DNA of 64,000 nucleotides from Megalobrama amblycephala (Eukaryota; Chordata; Actinopteri; Cypriniformes; Xenocyprididae), in contig NC_063061.1 in NCBI RefSeq assembly GCF_018812025.1, forward strand, positions 4,763,796-4,827,795, in the 5' to 3' direction. The notes under the pieces are model-generated. The model was not told where the DNA came from, searched no databases, and worked only from the letters and a program-made list of their open reading frames with translations. Position numbers and translations under genes: made by a program. This document shows positions 33,726 through 61,147 of this stretch, piece after piece. Position 1 is the stretch's first letter. Each line of letters starts with the position of its first letter.

Positions 33726-34129
33726 TTCGATCACCCCCTGGTGGCTGGCTGCAGTATCGAATGGGACATGAGCCAAACTTCCAAAGATTCTTTCTGTCGT
33801 TTTAGGTAGTTCTTATGACATAGATGTACGTTCAAGTGTTTGTTTTCCCAATAAGTTTGGTTTTAGTTAGTTATTAGATGCTATAAAAACGGGATGTAAC
33901 ATCATGATTGACAGCTGTGTTTGCGAATGAGTCTGCGGGAGCGGGAGTGTGGGCGGGACCTTGATGCCGCGGCTCCAAATGACGTAATCAGCAACGACTG
34001 TTACTGGGATATTTTGGCTTAATTTTTCCACAATGGAAGGAATCAGAGCAGCAATGTTCTTTTTATCAGTCTGGTACCATCTGTAGCCAACTGCATTAGC
34101 CATATTATAACCCTGTAAAGTCTAACATA

Positions 34130-34660
34130 TGAAATATAATAGTCAGGAAAACAGTAGTGGCCAAAAACTGACATCTTTAACCTTTTCTCAAATATTACTG
34201 AAAATTTGTCAATTGTTTTATTTGTGATAACGCAATGAAACATAAGAAATTGTGCGGACATCATCTTTGGCCAGGTTGTCGTACAAAGAAATTATGAACA
34301 CAAGAAAAACAAGAGAGAACCAACAAAATATTAATAACTGATTATGCTGTAGTTGATGTATGCTTTTTCCTGTCAGCTTTTTGTTTTTCTATGCATTTTT
34401 TCTTTTGCATAGTAAAATAAAACCTGTTGCTGTAGATTCTTGTTTTTGCCAAATATTTGTTTTAGATAAATGCTTTAATCAAATTTAGTGTTTTTTTTTT
34501 TCCTTCATATTTAAAATATATATATAAAAAAAAAATCTAAAATATTTTCTTCATAATTTGATGGTATAGTCGAACTTGTAGTAGGGTCATTAAAAGCAAA
34601 TATCCCCTCTGGACATAACTTTTGGCCACTAATACATAGTTTTTATTCAGAGGCTCAAAC
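34130..34660. repeat. Dispersed repeat, copy 1
   Basis: Shares GAACCAACAAAATATTAATA and TGTATGCTTTTTCCTGTCAG with 44,265-44,640 (copy 2, in a stk26 intron). Its ends resemble GTAGTGGCCAAAAACTG and its inverse CTTTTGGCCACTA, so it is probably a small Tc1-type MITE. AATAAA at about 34,416 inside it might serve frmd7. Confidence 0.65.
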
Positions 34661-34918
34661 TGAGCATGCAATATGGTGCAGTTGCTGATATTTATATGGA
34701 CAAAAAAAATATGAAATTCTGATAGCTTGTGATGTAAAATTATACATAGCTCTATATCTCCCAATATATTTAGTAAGATGATATTTAAATGCTCTGTAGT
34801 TTTTATTGTGGGGGGCAAAAGATATGCAATACAGTGATGATTGAGAGATGTTAAACATTCCTCAAAAGCCTGATCATATTCAGCATTTTAACATGATTTT
34901 TTTAAAAAATAATTTATA

Positions 34919-35140
34919 CAACCCGAATTACGGAAATGTTGGGACGTTTTTTAAATTTGAATAAAATGAAAACAGGCAATGAGCTCATTTTGTGCATAAA
35001 ATTATAAAATTTCTCAGTTTAAACATTTGTAATGTTATCTGTTCTATTGTGAATAAAATATTGGCTTGTGTGATTGGAAAGTCTTTTAGTTTTCAATTTA
35101 TTCAAATTTAAAAAACGTCCCATTTCCGGAATTCGGGTTG
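34919..35140. mobile_element. 222-bp MITE derived from the 30.3-kb Tc1 family
   Basis: Starts CAACCCGAATTACGGAAATG and ends TTTCCGGAATTCGGGTTG, with TA on both sides (34917-34918, 35141-35142). The subterminal TTGGGACGTTTTTTAAATTTG and ATTCTATTGTGAATAAAATA are shared with the fossil at 30,300-31,769. It has no coding part. Confidence 0.9.
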
Positions 35141-35339
35141 TAGATAATCAAGTAAACTTAAGTTGCATCAGTCCAGTAAATATTACTAACAATATCCAAG
35201 TTAATCTTAGGTTTAATAAATATGATCTATTGGACATGCTGTGTGATTTCATCATTTTAAACAGTACTGACAATGGTAAAGTGTGCAACAAGTCTGAAAT
35301 TTTATTATCAAGAGGGAAAAAAAAGCACACACACTGAAA

Positions 35340-36928
35340 TGTCATAACTTAAATCTTTATTTGCCACACCAAACAAAAACTAATTTGTAACAGTTGAAGT
35401 CAAAAAAAAAAAAAAAAAAAAAAAATAAGAGAAGAGAACAGCATCTGTATGATACAGCCTAGAAAGATTTCTGTCTGGCGTCTTTAAATTTACAAAAGCT
35501 CTGGTGAAGAAATGTACAAAACCTAGCTTCTGCATCTACACTCCTATAAAGAAATATACAAATCTTCTACTAAACACCTTTATTATTGCTCTAAAATCTT
35601 CCAGCAGTCTGGCACCGTGTGAAAACGTCGTCTTAAAGCTGTTCGAGAAGACAATGACATCATATACATAAAAAAGGTGAAGTTTAGGCACAATGGGATG
35701 CAACGTTGGCACAGTCTCTCCAAGCCAACGGGAGCAAACGACGACATGACCACCGCACCCGCAATGGCACCCTTGTGTTTCTATACAAGCTTGGCGAAAA
35801 AAAGAAAGAAAAATCCCTCATCGCAGGAGATTATATAAAACATAAAGAAGGATTTGCATTGAGCATGAACTCTATACTGCTGACTAGCATGGACTTGCTG
35901 TCACTTTGGGTAGCTTAAATGCATCAGTTAGCGTGTAGAAACGTCCCCATCGGTTAAAGAAGCAGGATCCCTTGAGATCGACTCAAAGTAAGAGGAATGT
36001 CTTTGGAGCAAGAGAGCTCTGAAATTAACAAACAAACAGGCCCACCCCGTACAAAGTGTGTGCAAGTGCATATTTCCTTCAAAAAATACAGTATAACTCT
36101 ACTCTTGTATAAAAATATTAGCTCAAAAAAAAAAAAAAAAGACACTAAAAGAGGGCATTACTGAGAAATGAAGGGCAAAATATGTTGATAACAGTCCTGT
36201 ATATATATATATATATCTATATATATCTATATAAAATTAAAGTTGCCAATTAAAAGAAAAAAATGAAATTCCCTATAGTTATGAGTCAGAAATGGAGGTA
36301 GCTTTTGCACAGCAAAACTCCTCTCGTTTTTCTAGCAGTTTAAATCTTGATCTTCATTAACCAGGAGCTGTTCTTGTTTTTTAATGATTGCGTAAATGAG
36401 GTATTTCTATTCATTTTGACTGATATGATATGCATGTAATCCCATACAGCAGTTCTGCAATGCTACAATAATAAAGAAATCCCAAACCAAGACGAACAGA
36501 AAGGCACTGTTAAACTCCCAAACATATATATATATATTATTGATCATAGTTTAAAATCTATAATAAAGTAATGGATCGGGACGTCAAATACATATAAATA
36601 AATGTGAACCAAAAGATTTCGCTAACGCTCTACTTAACCAGTAAGGATATTTTTGTGTCTTTTCAAAGTAAAATGTTGAATAAAATAACAGTAACACACA
36701 TCCTTGGGCACCAGCAGAAGACTAATATAAAAGCATGTGGCAAAATTGTATAAATACAGTTGAACACACACTATATTTATATATAATATATATTTCCATT
36801 CTTTGGGACAAAAAGAGAAGACTTCCTTTTGGTTATGATCAGATAGTGTGCGCGCGTCCGTTCTCTGTACAGGTGTGAGTGTGTTAAGGTGCAGTCATCG
36901 GGGCTGACAGCAGATGGAGGTGTTTCCA
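35340..36928 (-). other. stk26: stk26 3' UTR
   Basis: Runs from the stop codon at 36929-36931 down to a minus-strand AATAAA at 35356-35361, with the cleavage site estimated at about 35,340. It is free of the transposons that fill the rest of the region. It holds an A/T run (35402-35425) and TA microsatellites at about 36,200 and 36,525. The UTR is about 1.6 kb. Confidence 0.75.
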
Positions 36929-51128
<14,200 letters not shown>

Positions 51129-51680
51129 CTAAAAGAAAAACAACAGACAATTAGCTATAAACGTCTTCTGAGTGCATAGTTTATATAACCTGAAGCAGGG
51201 ATGCACCGATACCATTTTTTAAGGACAGAGTACCGATACTTTTTTCTAGTACTCGCCAATACCGATGCCTATACATTTATTAATTTCTCTCTCACTCTTT
51301 TTTTTTTTTGCAGTTTTCTATGCACAACACAGCGAGACTAATGAATGTAAGACAGCTTCTTTATTTTTACTCTAATGAAAAAAGTAAGAATTTTATGTGC
51401 TTGTCACAAACTTAAAGAACAAAAATTTCACAGTGTCCAATAACCTTCAAAGGGCATAATTACCAATATATATAAATGTTGTTATATAAAAAGAAACTTA
51501 CAAACAAATTGCAAACAATACAACAAATACTAGAGAGATACAAATTAAATAAACTTGTTTTTCAGATACAGTAGGTTTATTTACCATGTATACATTTACA
51601 TTTTACATCTTTTGTTGTTTTATTAACATTAATGACAAATATAGGCTACGGTCCCTTTAAGACGGAATCCATGGATACTG

Positions 51681-52809
51681 TAGGGCCCTATGAAATCCAT
51701 TTTATTTTTTCCCAAATTTCTTTTTTTCTATTTTAATTTTTCTGGATTCCGTTTTTTTCTGTTTTATTTATTTTTTGACCCCATTTTAATGGTTAAATTA
51801 AATTTTAGTAAATCAAAAAGCATGTCTAATTAATTGAAATAATGAATCTTGTCCAATTTACCAACAATTTAATAAAAGTTTAACAAAAAAAAAAAAATTT
51901 TTTTTAGGGCCCTATGATAAACATTTTATTCTTTCCCCTAACATTTTATTTTTACCAAATTCTGTTTTCTGGATTCCATTTTAATGGTTTAATTCCATTT
52001 TAATAATCAAAAAGCATGTCTAATTAATTGAATTCTTAAAAACAACAATATTTATTAATTAAAAAATATATATATATATTTTTTTTTTCAGAAGTTCTGT
52101 TGTGTATTTAAATGTTTCTGGCAATCAAATGAACGCATACCATTTAATTGATCTTTTTATCATGAAATTAAACTTTTTTGTCAAACAATGTGCTGCACAA
52201 CAGAGTTTTACTGTTAAAAGTAAAACATGGAAGAAACACTGAGATTATTGTTTAAAAATATATTTTAATAATTTATTGTTAAATTAATTTATCTGAATTC
52301 TACTGTACAACAGTAATATGTTTGTGTCAAGTTAAATCGAACTTTTATTTTGACGGTTTGCCTAGAGCTTTGAGTTTCTCTGTGCTTATGACGGTAGTTT
52401 TCTCAAATGAAGCGGTTAAATGCTGATGAAGTGACTTTCAGAGCAGCTCTGGAGATGAATTCGTGCGTTCATATAGTGAGGCGACAGAGGACGAAAACAC
52501 CGCGAGCGTCGCATGTGCTTCAGCGTGCGTGCGCCCGCGCGATTGTGTGTGAGGCGGTGTGAGGTAAGTGAAACCGAGCTTCCGCATCATTCATTTTAGA
52601 GTCACACAGGCATGCAGGATTCATGTTTAAATAGTCTTTAATATTTACAGACACTAGTCTATATCGCGATTTAATTTAAGTGTACTGACCTGCTTTTAAT
52701 TCATTCATCAAAAATTTGACAAATTCCGTGACATTCCGCGTTATATAGTAAATTCCGTTTTTATGAATGGATTCCACGATTCCGTGATCACGGAAATTAT
52801 AGGGCCCTT
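51681..52809. mobile_element. TAGGGCCCTATGA element, copy 2 (nested)
   Basis: Left TAGGGCCCTATGAAATCCAT, right GGAAATTATAGGGCCCT, with the 6-bp direct repeat ATACTG (51675-51680, 52810-52815). Long shared text with 42,458-43,534. Confidence 0.87.
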
Positions 52810-52960
52810 ATACTGACACATATCCTGTTTTCACCCAAATGTTTACGTCCACTTAAGCCATAACCGACTATTTACGTGAGAGACTCCACACGATGGACAT
52901 TTTGACAACTATGTGTGCATTTGACCATTCAGGCGCTGTCTGAGAGAACTGGGATCACAC

Positions 52961-54117
52961 TAGTGATCGACCGATGTATCGGTTTACCGATATTTTTCCC
53001 GATATTTAAGCATTTTTCCATAATCGGGTATCGGTTTTGTAATATCGGATTCGCCGATTTATGGCGCCATCTTGTGGCCGTTTTGAGATTTCCGCCATTG
53101 CAGCCCGGGCGTCTGAGGAGATCAGTCAACAACTCAGTGCACAGGTAAAGTATATGTTCTACTTGGTTTGCTTTAATTAATCAACTTTATTTAACATAAC
53201 AGACATGCACAAATGAGATCTGAGACATAAATTCCTGATATAGTTAATTTATGCAGCTTGTTTCTAAACAATTGAGACGAACTCATTGAGTCACGTAGTG
53301 TAATTCGTCATGTCCTGCCCCAATAAAGACGTAACTTTACATGAATTAAATAAAACAGACATGAATGAGTGCATGTTGAAAATAAAAGCGCTGAATTTAA
53401 TTCTCTATCTGTTGTATTTGCTCACCATTAGTCTAGAAGAAAAAGTTCGTTCATATTGCTTAGCAACTGACTGATGATCAGGAGGCTTAAGCACGGCCAC
53501 TGAATGAAACTTTTGACAAGATTATCTTGTTTAAACACCCTAGATTATATTATCATTTACCACATAACAATTATTTCGCTAATACACATATAAATATAGC
53601 CTACCGCTTTGTGGAAATTAATTATTTATTATCTCCATGCGCGATCGCGGTTGATTAAGTTATAGTCAAACAGCACTTTGTCAGTTGGCATTTCATGATT
53701 TAACGTTAGATTAAATGCCAACTGACAAGTGCTGTTTAACTTTATATAGTCTCGGGAAAAAAAGTTCGTTCATATTGCTCAGCACCTGAATGGGTTGATG
53801 AACAGGAAGCCTCAAGCACGGCCACTGCATGAAATTTTTGACAAGATTATCTCGTTTAAACACCCTAGATTATATAATCATTTGATTTACTACATAACCA
53901 TTATTTAGTTAATAAATATAAAAAAAAAAAATTCGTATGCAAGGAGGGAGTGATTGTTATAAATAAAATGGTTTGTTCAGCTCATTTGTGTTGTAATAAT
54001 TGTCAAAAACAGAAGTATAACAGTAAATAAATATCGGTTCTGCATATCGGTTATCGGGTAAATAAACATGCAAATAATCGGTATCGGTTATAAAAAATCA
54101 ATATCGGTCGATCACTA
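52961..54117. mobile_element. Nested hAT-like element (TAGTGATCGACCGAT)
   Basis: Left TAGTGATCGACCGATGTATC, right ATATCGGTCGATCACTA, with the exact 8-bp duplication GATCACAC (52953-52960 and 54118-54125). 1,157 bp with many TATCGG motifs near both ends. A tandem-like pair inside (about 53,440-53,560 and 53,755-53,880) repeats AAAGTTCGTTCATATTGCT. Confidence 0.92.
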
Positions 54118-54871
54118 GATCACACGCAAGAAAGAGAGAGAGCGCATGTGTGAGAGAGAGCGTGCTTCTGGGGCACGTTCAAGCTCAAACCGGCGCGCAA
54201 CGTTTTGCTATGGTTTCTGGGTTGAACGACATGTTTCCTGGAAATGGGTTTGAGATACATTTTCTCTTGTTTGGTGGGTGTGTCAAAAATGTCAGCCCAA
54301 TCAGCGGCAACATGTATATAAACCACACGGGATTAAAGAGACACAATGGGTCCAAGTAAAGTCGTTTACAAATGTGTTCTCTTTTATTCTGGACGGCAAG
54401 GGCAGTGACTGTAACAGAGCATATTTTGCAGTATTAAACACGTATTTATACTGATTTCATCAGGCTTTGGAAATTCTTCAAAAAGAACACAAAGAATGGC
54501 CTTCTCAGCTGCCATAGTTGTGTCATCAGAACAGGGCATTCAGAGCACCACCGATTCCGTTTAAAAAAACGTTTTGCAAGGTTTTGTCAGGGCTGAACGC
54601 AGTGTCATTCAGTGCAATTCCGCCTATCCCGCCTTCACTAATCGATAACGAATTGTGATTGAAAGCATGCATCTCACAACGTGTCGGTTGTCATCATTAA
54701 TTTGAAGTATTTCCACACCCCTGAGGCTGACATTGTTTCTGCGCAAGGAAAATTCTGTCAGTTACGTCATGAGAGGTATCAGTTTTTGGTATCGGGGGTA
54801 TTTTTATGAGTACATGAGCTTGGTATCGGGCCCGATACCGATACTGGAATCGGTGCATCCCTAACCTGAAG

Positions 54872-56570
54872 TACTTGTTGCACTTTCAATCGGACACTAC
54901 TGAAAAATGTCAGTTGTGACCTCAGTAAAGGCTCTGATTCATTGACCGATTCTGATTCTAAATGCTAACTCACAAGTGAGTCTGAGGCTGTTTCATGAAT
55001 CCTTCTGACTGGAGTTCAGTTGTTCATACAGGAAACACTGGCCAGCATTTATTTCTAACTTCTGCTTTCAAACTGTAGACCAACAGTTGTTCTTTTGTTT
55101 TATAATATATGTTTATATTTGAAAGCTTTCTTATGCACAATGTATAGCATGTCCTATATTTTCTATACAGCCTTCAAAATTCTGTCACCATTTATTCACC
55201 CTCATGTTGTTCTAAACTTCTATGTTTTCTTTCTTCTGTGAAATACAAACATTTTTGAAGAATCTTACAGCTTTTTTTTTTTGTCCATTATGAGTCAACT
55301 GGGACCCAAAACAGACGACATAAAATATGGAAACACAAACCTGAAACATCAGCTAACCTCAAACATCATTGGTTCTCGCATGTCACAAGACATAGTCTTT
55401 GAGTGTGAATTCAGAAGACTTAAAATACACCAGTTCATCAAAATCATATGAATATTCATGATGTTCTCTTTAAAGCGTAATTGTATTGGGTCCTACTGAC
55501 TTCCATTATATGGAGAAAAAAAAAACAGTTGTAAAATTTTTCATGTATCTTACTTTGTTTCACACATAAAGCAAGTTTGAGATGACGTTAGGGTAAGTAA
55601 ATGTAAATGAAAAAAGTAAATGGTACCATGATAAGATTTGAAAAAATGATTTGAAAAACTCTTGATTTACATAACATTATAATAAGAACAGGGCAGAGCC
55701 AGTGAAAAATTTTTGAATTTAACAAATCTGAACCACTGGCCTGGCTGGGCAAGTTGAACCATGTAAATCTATATTTGTATTATATTGTCACTTGAAAAAC
55801 AATAGGTGACTACACATTAGTTGACCACCAAATGAATTAAAATGAATATATAAGACTTTACATAGTGGAAGTAGAGAAAAAGCAGAAAAACAGGAAACTA
55901 TGGACAGTGTTCAGCAATGGTTGAACCACATGATGTTTTAGAATACCGCTGAAAATACTGCTTTGATACCACAGCAAAGATTAATTAGGCTAGTATTAGT
56001 TTAAGTAAAAAGCTCTCGAAGATTACTGAAAACAAGTAAACAGCCAGCAAATACAATAGAACGATTCAAATGAAATAAACAGTGCTTTAAGTTTTCAAGT
56101 ACATCTATCTAACAGTAGCATTCAGCTACAGAAACTGAGTGAAGTAATAAAATATGAAATAAAAACACCACATAGTCTTCACTGTTTGAATGGAACATAA
56201 ATAGATTGTTATTAAAGCTACTAAAAGTTAATAAGTCAAGAGCAGTGAGTGATTTTTTTTTTTGGTCCAACCAATCCAACCATCCAATCAACTCAAAAAA
56301 AAAAAAAAAAAAAAAAAAATTAAGTCCCACCCTAGATTTTTTCTTGTTTAAGAAGCTGTTTGAATCAGATATACGTCACAATAGGGAAGAAAAGTCTATC
56401 GCAAATCTGTTTCATGTGGACTTTAAGGACACAAACAGTAGCAGGTAGGCCGCTGTCATTTTATGGACTAATGCACGGATCCAATACTTTCACATCCAAT
56501 TTTCCCCCAACTGTTTACGTTCACATAAAAAGGGACCCATTTCCCCCACAAAGGGAACACAAATTGAGAT
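54872..56570. other. No gene seen
   Basis: Holds one arm of the TTTAAAGGGATAGTTCACC family (about 55,185-55,270), a hAT-internal piece (56,040-56,265) and a 27-base A run at about 56,296. No exon of stk26 was found here. Confidence 0.45.
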
Positions 56571-56584
56571 ATTTTTAAAGAAAT

Positions 56585-58025
56585 TCGATGGCTTGTGAGG
56601 CCTTCATTGAGAGCAAGTTAACTTAGACTTTCAAATGCCCAGAAAGGTACTAAAAATATATTTAAAACAAATCATGTGACAACAATGGTTCAACCTTAAT
56701 GTTATGAAGCGACGAGAATACGTTTGTGCAGCAAAAAAAACCCCAAAATAATGACTTTATTGAACAATATCTAGCACTCGTCACAGAACTAACCACTGCT
56801 TCATGAAGCTTCGAAGCTTAACGAATCTTTTGTTTCGAATCAGTGGTTCAGAGAGTGTATCAAACGATCTCAAAGTCACATGAACCATTGAATTTTCGAA
56901 ACATTTAGGACGCAACGAAGCCTTTGACTTTGGTAGTTTGAGATCTTTTTTGATTCACTATCTGAACCACTGATTCGAAACAAAAGATTTGTTAAGCTTC
57001 GAAGCTTCATGAAGCAGTGTTTTGAAATCGCCCATCACTAGATATGGTTGAATAAAGTCGTTATTTTGGTTTTTTTTGGCACATAAAAAGTATTCTTGTC
57101 GCTTCATAACATTAAAGGTCCCGTTTTTCGTGGTTTTTTGAAGCTTTGATTGTGTTTATAGTGTGCAATATAACATGTGTTCATGTTTCGCGTGTAAAAA
57201 AACACAGTATTTTTCACATAATTTACGTATCGGTATACCGCTGTTTCCACTGTCATAAAAACGGGCTGATGACTTCCTTGTTCTATGAAGTCCCTCCTTC
57301 AGAAATACGTAACGAGTTCTGATTGTGCCAGCGGTTCCTGTGTTGTGATTCGACAGCAGCTTAGCGCACCTTGCCCGGAAAGGTCACGCCTCTTACCATA
57401 ACGTGGAGATGCACGCGCTCAGTGTTATTGTAAACATGTCTTTAATTTTACCCTATCAATTTGAGCCGGAATCAGACCCGGTGATTGGACTGCGGGATGA
57501 AAATAACAGCGTTTCGACGACATGGCGACAAACACACTCTACAAACGCAACTCTTGTGTATTCCTGTGGGCGGAGGTTAGTCAAAAAACTGTTTTAGTGA
57601 CGTCATTAAAGAAGGAAGTAGAGGGATGTAGTCCAAACTGGCCGTTCGATGTAGGCGACTTCTGTTAAATAAAATATCTCGCTTGGCATTGAACTTTGAG
57701 CTTTAAAATTTTACAGATTTTATTTATACTCTAACAACAACATTACACACTAACTAAAGTTTGAAACATGGGATCACGAAGAACGGGACCTTTAAAGGTT
57801 GAACCACTGTAGTCAACTGTTTTAAATATGTCTTTAGTAGCTTTCTTGGCATTTGAAAGTCTAAGTTAACTTGCTGTTAATGGAGGCCTCACTGAGCCAT
57901 TGGATTTTATCAAAAATATCTTAATTTGTGTTCTGAAGATGAACGAAGGTCTTACAGGTGTGGAACGACATGAGGGAGAGTAATTAATGAATACATTTTA
58001 ATTTTTGGGTGAACTAACCCTTTAA
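56585..58025. mobile_element. TIR element with nested TTAA element
   Basis: The left GTGAGGCCTTCATTGAGAGC, then AAGTTAACTTAGACTTTC, is mirrored on the right by GAAAGTCTAAGTTAACTTGC and GGAGGCCTCAC. Inside is a smaller hairpin (GCTTCGAAGCTTAACGAATC against its inverse, 56,790-57,035). The TTAA element at 57,112-57,795 is inserted in it. Confidence 0.7.
57112..57795. mobile_element. TTAA-flanked element (AAAGGTCCCGTTTTTCGTG)
   Basis: TTAAAGGTCCCGTTTTTCGT at the left, GAAGAACGGGACCTTTAA at the right. 684 bp including TTAA at each end. The short open frame at 57,403-57,597 is part of the repeat, not a host gene. Confidence 0.85.
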
Positions 58026-58338
58026 GTGTCCTCAGAATGTGTCTGTTAAGTTTCAGCTCAAAATACCCCACAGATTGTTTTTTATATCAGTGTTTCCCAA
58101 CGGCACAGTTTTGCTAAGTAAAAAATCCCACGGCACACCATTAAAGATCTAAAGTAACAAAACCGCACTAACATGCATTGCTTCAAATGACATAAAAAAA
58201 ATCAAAAGTAAGTGTAAGTGGAAATCAAAAGTAGTACCTTTGAGCTGAAGTCAGGTATGAACACAAGGTCATATCTGTAGCTATATGATGATGTTGATGA
58301 TGATAAAACCACAAATTTACCTATCGCTGTCAGGCGGA

Positions 58339-58342
<4 letters not shown>

Positions 58343-58375
<33 letters not shown>
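58343..58375. repeat. Poly-T run
   Basis: 33 consecutive T residues next to the element that starts at about 58,381. Confidence 0.97.
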
Positions 58376-58382
<7 letters not shown>

Positions 58383-59354
58383 TGCCCTCGAATGAAAAAT
58401 TGAATTTATCTTGGCATAGTTAAATAACAAGAGTTCAGTACATGAAATGACATACAGTGAGTCTCAAACGCCATTGTTTCCTCCTCCTTATATAAATCTC
58501 ATTTAAAAGACCTCCGAAGAACAGGCGAATCTCAACATAACACCAACTGTTACGTAACAGTCGGGATCATTAATATGTACGCCCCCAATATTTGCATATG
58601 CCAGCCCACGTTCCCAACATTATCATTATGAAAGGCATTAGACAAGGGCAGAATGTCTGGATCTGTGCACAGCTGAATCATCAGACTAGGTAAGCAAGCA
58701 AGAACAATAGCGAAAAATGGCAGATGGAGCAATAATAACTGACATGATCCATCATATCATGATATTTTTAGTGATATTTGTAAATTGTCTTTCTAAATGT
58801 TTCGTTAGCATGTTGCTAATGTACTGTTAAATGTGATTAAAGTTACCATCGGTTATTACTGTATTCACGGAGACAAGAGCGTCGCTATTTTCATTTTTAA
58901 ACACTTGCAGTCTGTATAATGCACAAACACAACTTCATTCTTTATAAATCTCTCCAACAGTGTGTAATGTTAGCTTTAGCCACGCAGCATAGCCTCAATC
59001 TCATTCAGAATCAATGTAAACAATATAACAGTATACAATACTCACATAATCCGACGCATGCATGCCGCATGCATGACGAATACTTTGTAAAGATCCATTT
59101 TGAGGGTTATATTAGCTGTGTAAACTTTGTTAAGGCACTGTTTAAGGCAAGCACGAGCTCTGTGGGCGGAGAGCATGGGATTTAAAGGGGCCACAGCATA
59201 AATTGGCGCGTTTATAATGATGCCCCAAAATAGGCAGTTAAAAAAATTAATAAAAAAAAATCTATGGGATATTTTGAGCTGAAACTTCACAGACACATTC
59301 AGGGGACACCGTAGACTTATATTACATCTTTTAAAAACAATCTAGGGCACCTTT
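58376..59354. mobile_element. TIR element (AGGTGCCCT)
   Basis: Left AAAAGGTGCCCTCGAATG, right AATCTAGGGCACCTTTAAT. About 0.98 kb. Open frames inside (for example at 59,042-59,296, minus) are short and unlike known proteins. Its right end carries the CAGACACATTCAGGGGACAC motif shared in inverse with 18,430. Confidence 0.65.
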
Positions 59355-59359
59355 AATAA

Positions 59360-61139
59360 TTAAACACTGTGTCATCAAAGTTGGTATTGTGGATTTATAT
59401 ATGGTCAGACATGCATGCATGCATCATTAAAACATTAATATTTTATTAAAATCAAGCTCAAATGGAGTTCAATGGAATCAATGGAGATTGACAGAACCTT
59501 TTCATCAACTTAAAAGTTATAAAGTTTATTTAGCTATGTGGGCGCTCGGGTTCTCTTGTTGAAGAACACATTTAGACAAAATCTCATAAAAGATGAAGCG
59601 CTATGCATAGGATATTTAAAACTGCATATTGGCTACAACTAGACTGCAAACACCAGATTAAGACTCTTCTTCGCTCTTCAAATACAAAAACAAAACAAAA
59701 AAACAGCCTTTATAGACAGTGTTTCTTGAGTAAAGAAAATGCTGTACTTATTCAAACATCAGTTCTTTATTTACCTTTGCATTGCAAACAAGCAGAGAAG
59801 CTCCAAACTGAGTTCAGTACTTGATTCACAATAGAGGTGGGCGGAGTTATGAGGTTTGACTGACAGTTTGAGGATCCAATGGAGTAACTAGCCTTAAATG
59901 TGTCATAATAGTGTTATAATAACTTTTTAATAAAAAAAAAACCTTTTGCAATTTAAATGATTTTGTAACCAAATCAGTTGTTAATTTTAACCTTTAATAT
60001 TTTAGGAAGGTATCGACTGTATAGTTTAAATCTGCATGTACACAAGGTCCTGGTCATTTTTGACCTTGATGCAGACTTATTTATTGAAAACACTGACCAT
60101 CAATGTGCACACACACACACACACACACACAAACACGCAAAGCGGCCAGACAAAATCTCTGAGCATACGTTGTGTCTGGCAGCCATCCAGAAATACAGGT
60201 ATTGTGACATAGCACAAAGGGTTTGGCCATGAGTCAGTGGCATCAAATCTTTACAAGCAAACAGACCAACTGCTCCCAAACTCCCTATTAAAGAATATCC
60301 ACAGCCATCTTTTTGTATTCATTTCCATCTAATGGCAACCATGCATACTACGCATGTTACACACAATGCAGTATTACATTGTTATGACAATATTGTGGTT
60401 CTCGTGCCTAAAATACCGCCAGTGCCGCAGTGTTTTCCAAACGGAAGCACTGTAATTCTCCACAGTAAATATTTTCATATGGCACTGGAGCTGAGCGAGC
60501 CCAGAGCAGAATGAAACCGACCGCGGAGACGCATTTTTTAAAGAACTTGACAGTGTCTTAAAAAGAACATGAACATGCTGATGTCATTCTTGTAAGGTGT
60601 AGAACACAAAAACACATTTTCAAGATTTCAAGATGTCTTATATTATATAGGCCTGTAACTAGAGTTGTCAAAAGTACCGGTACTTTGTTACTAGAGCTGT
60701 GGAATATAATAGTTTTTACGATGCATAAAAACAAAAGAATCGATTTTTTTAAAAATATGTAATTAAACAGGCCTATAATACATATTAATGTGCCATTTTA
60801 TTGTAAATAATGTAGGCTACTCTTATTATATTAATTAAAAATTTGCGCATGTCATAATGAAACAAAGCATTTGCCTCTGATATTCCGGGTATTAATGAAA
60901 AGAACATGCATGAATGTGAAAATAAAGTGCAGGACATGCTTTTATTAGTTATTAAACACAATAAGCCACAAATAAGATCTTGATGCGTTACTCACGCCGA
61001 CTGACACCACACTTATAAAATGATTTACAATGTGAACATTCGGTCCGATTTCCTGGGAAATGACAGTATGAGGTCATTCGTCTTTGCGTGGTTACATCAC
61101 ATCCGTCAGGCTTCCCATTCTTTCATGAGCACCAGATTC
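59360..61139. other. No gene seen
   Basis: (CA)n at about 60,108-60,130. A GTACCGGTACTTTG motif near 60,680 resembles a hAT end without a partner. No exon signals for the missing stk26 N-lobe. Confidence 0.4.
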
Positions 61140-61147
61140 AAGGACTT

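Larger units (their letters stand above)
51196..54863. mobile_element. hAT-like element (CAGGGATGCACCGATACC), 3.7 kb nest
   Basis: Left end CAGGGATGCACCGATACCAT, right end GGAATCGGTGCATCCCTA, with exact 8-bp duplications ACCTGAAG (51188-51195 and 54864-54871). Two other elements (51,681-52,809 and 52,961-54,117) are inserted in it. Its own sequence is about 1.4 kb. No transposase is recognisable. Confidence 0.9.

Noticed and set aside
57403..57597. 64-residue open frame
   Set aside because: Part of the TTAA-flanked repeat at 57,112-57,795.
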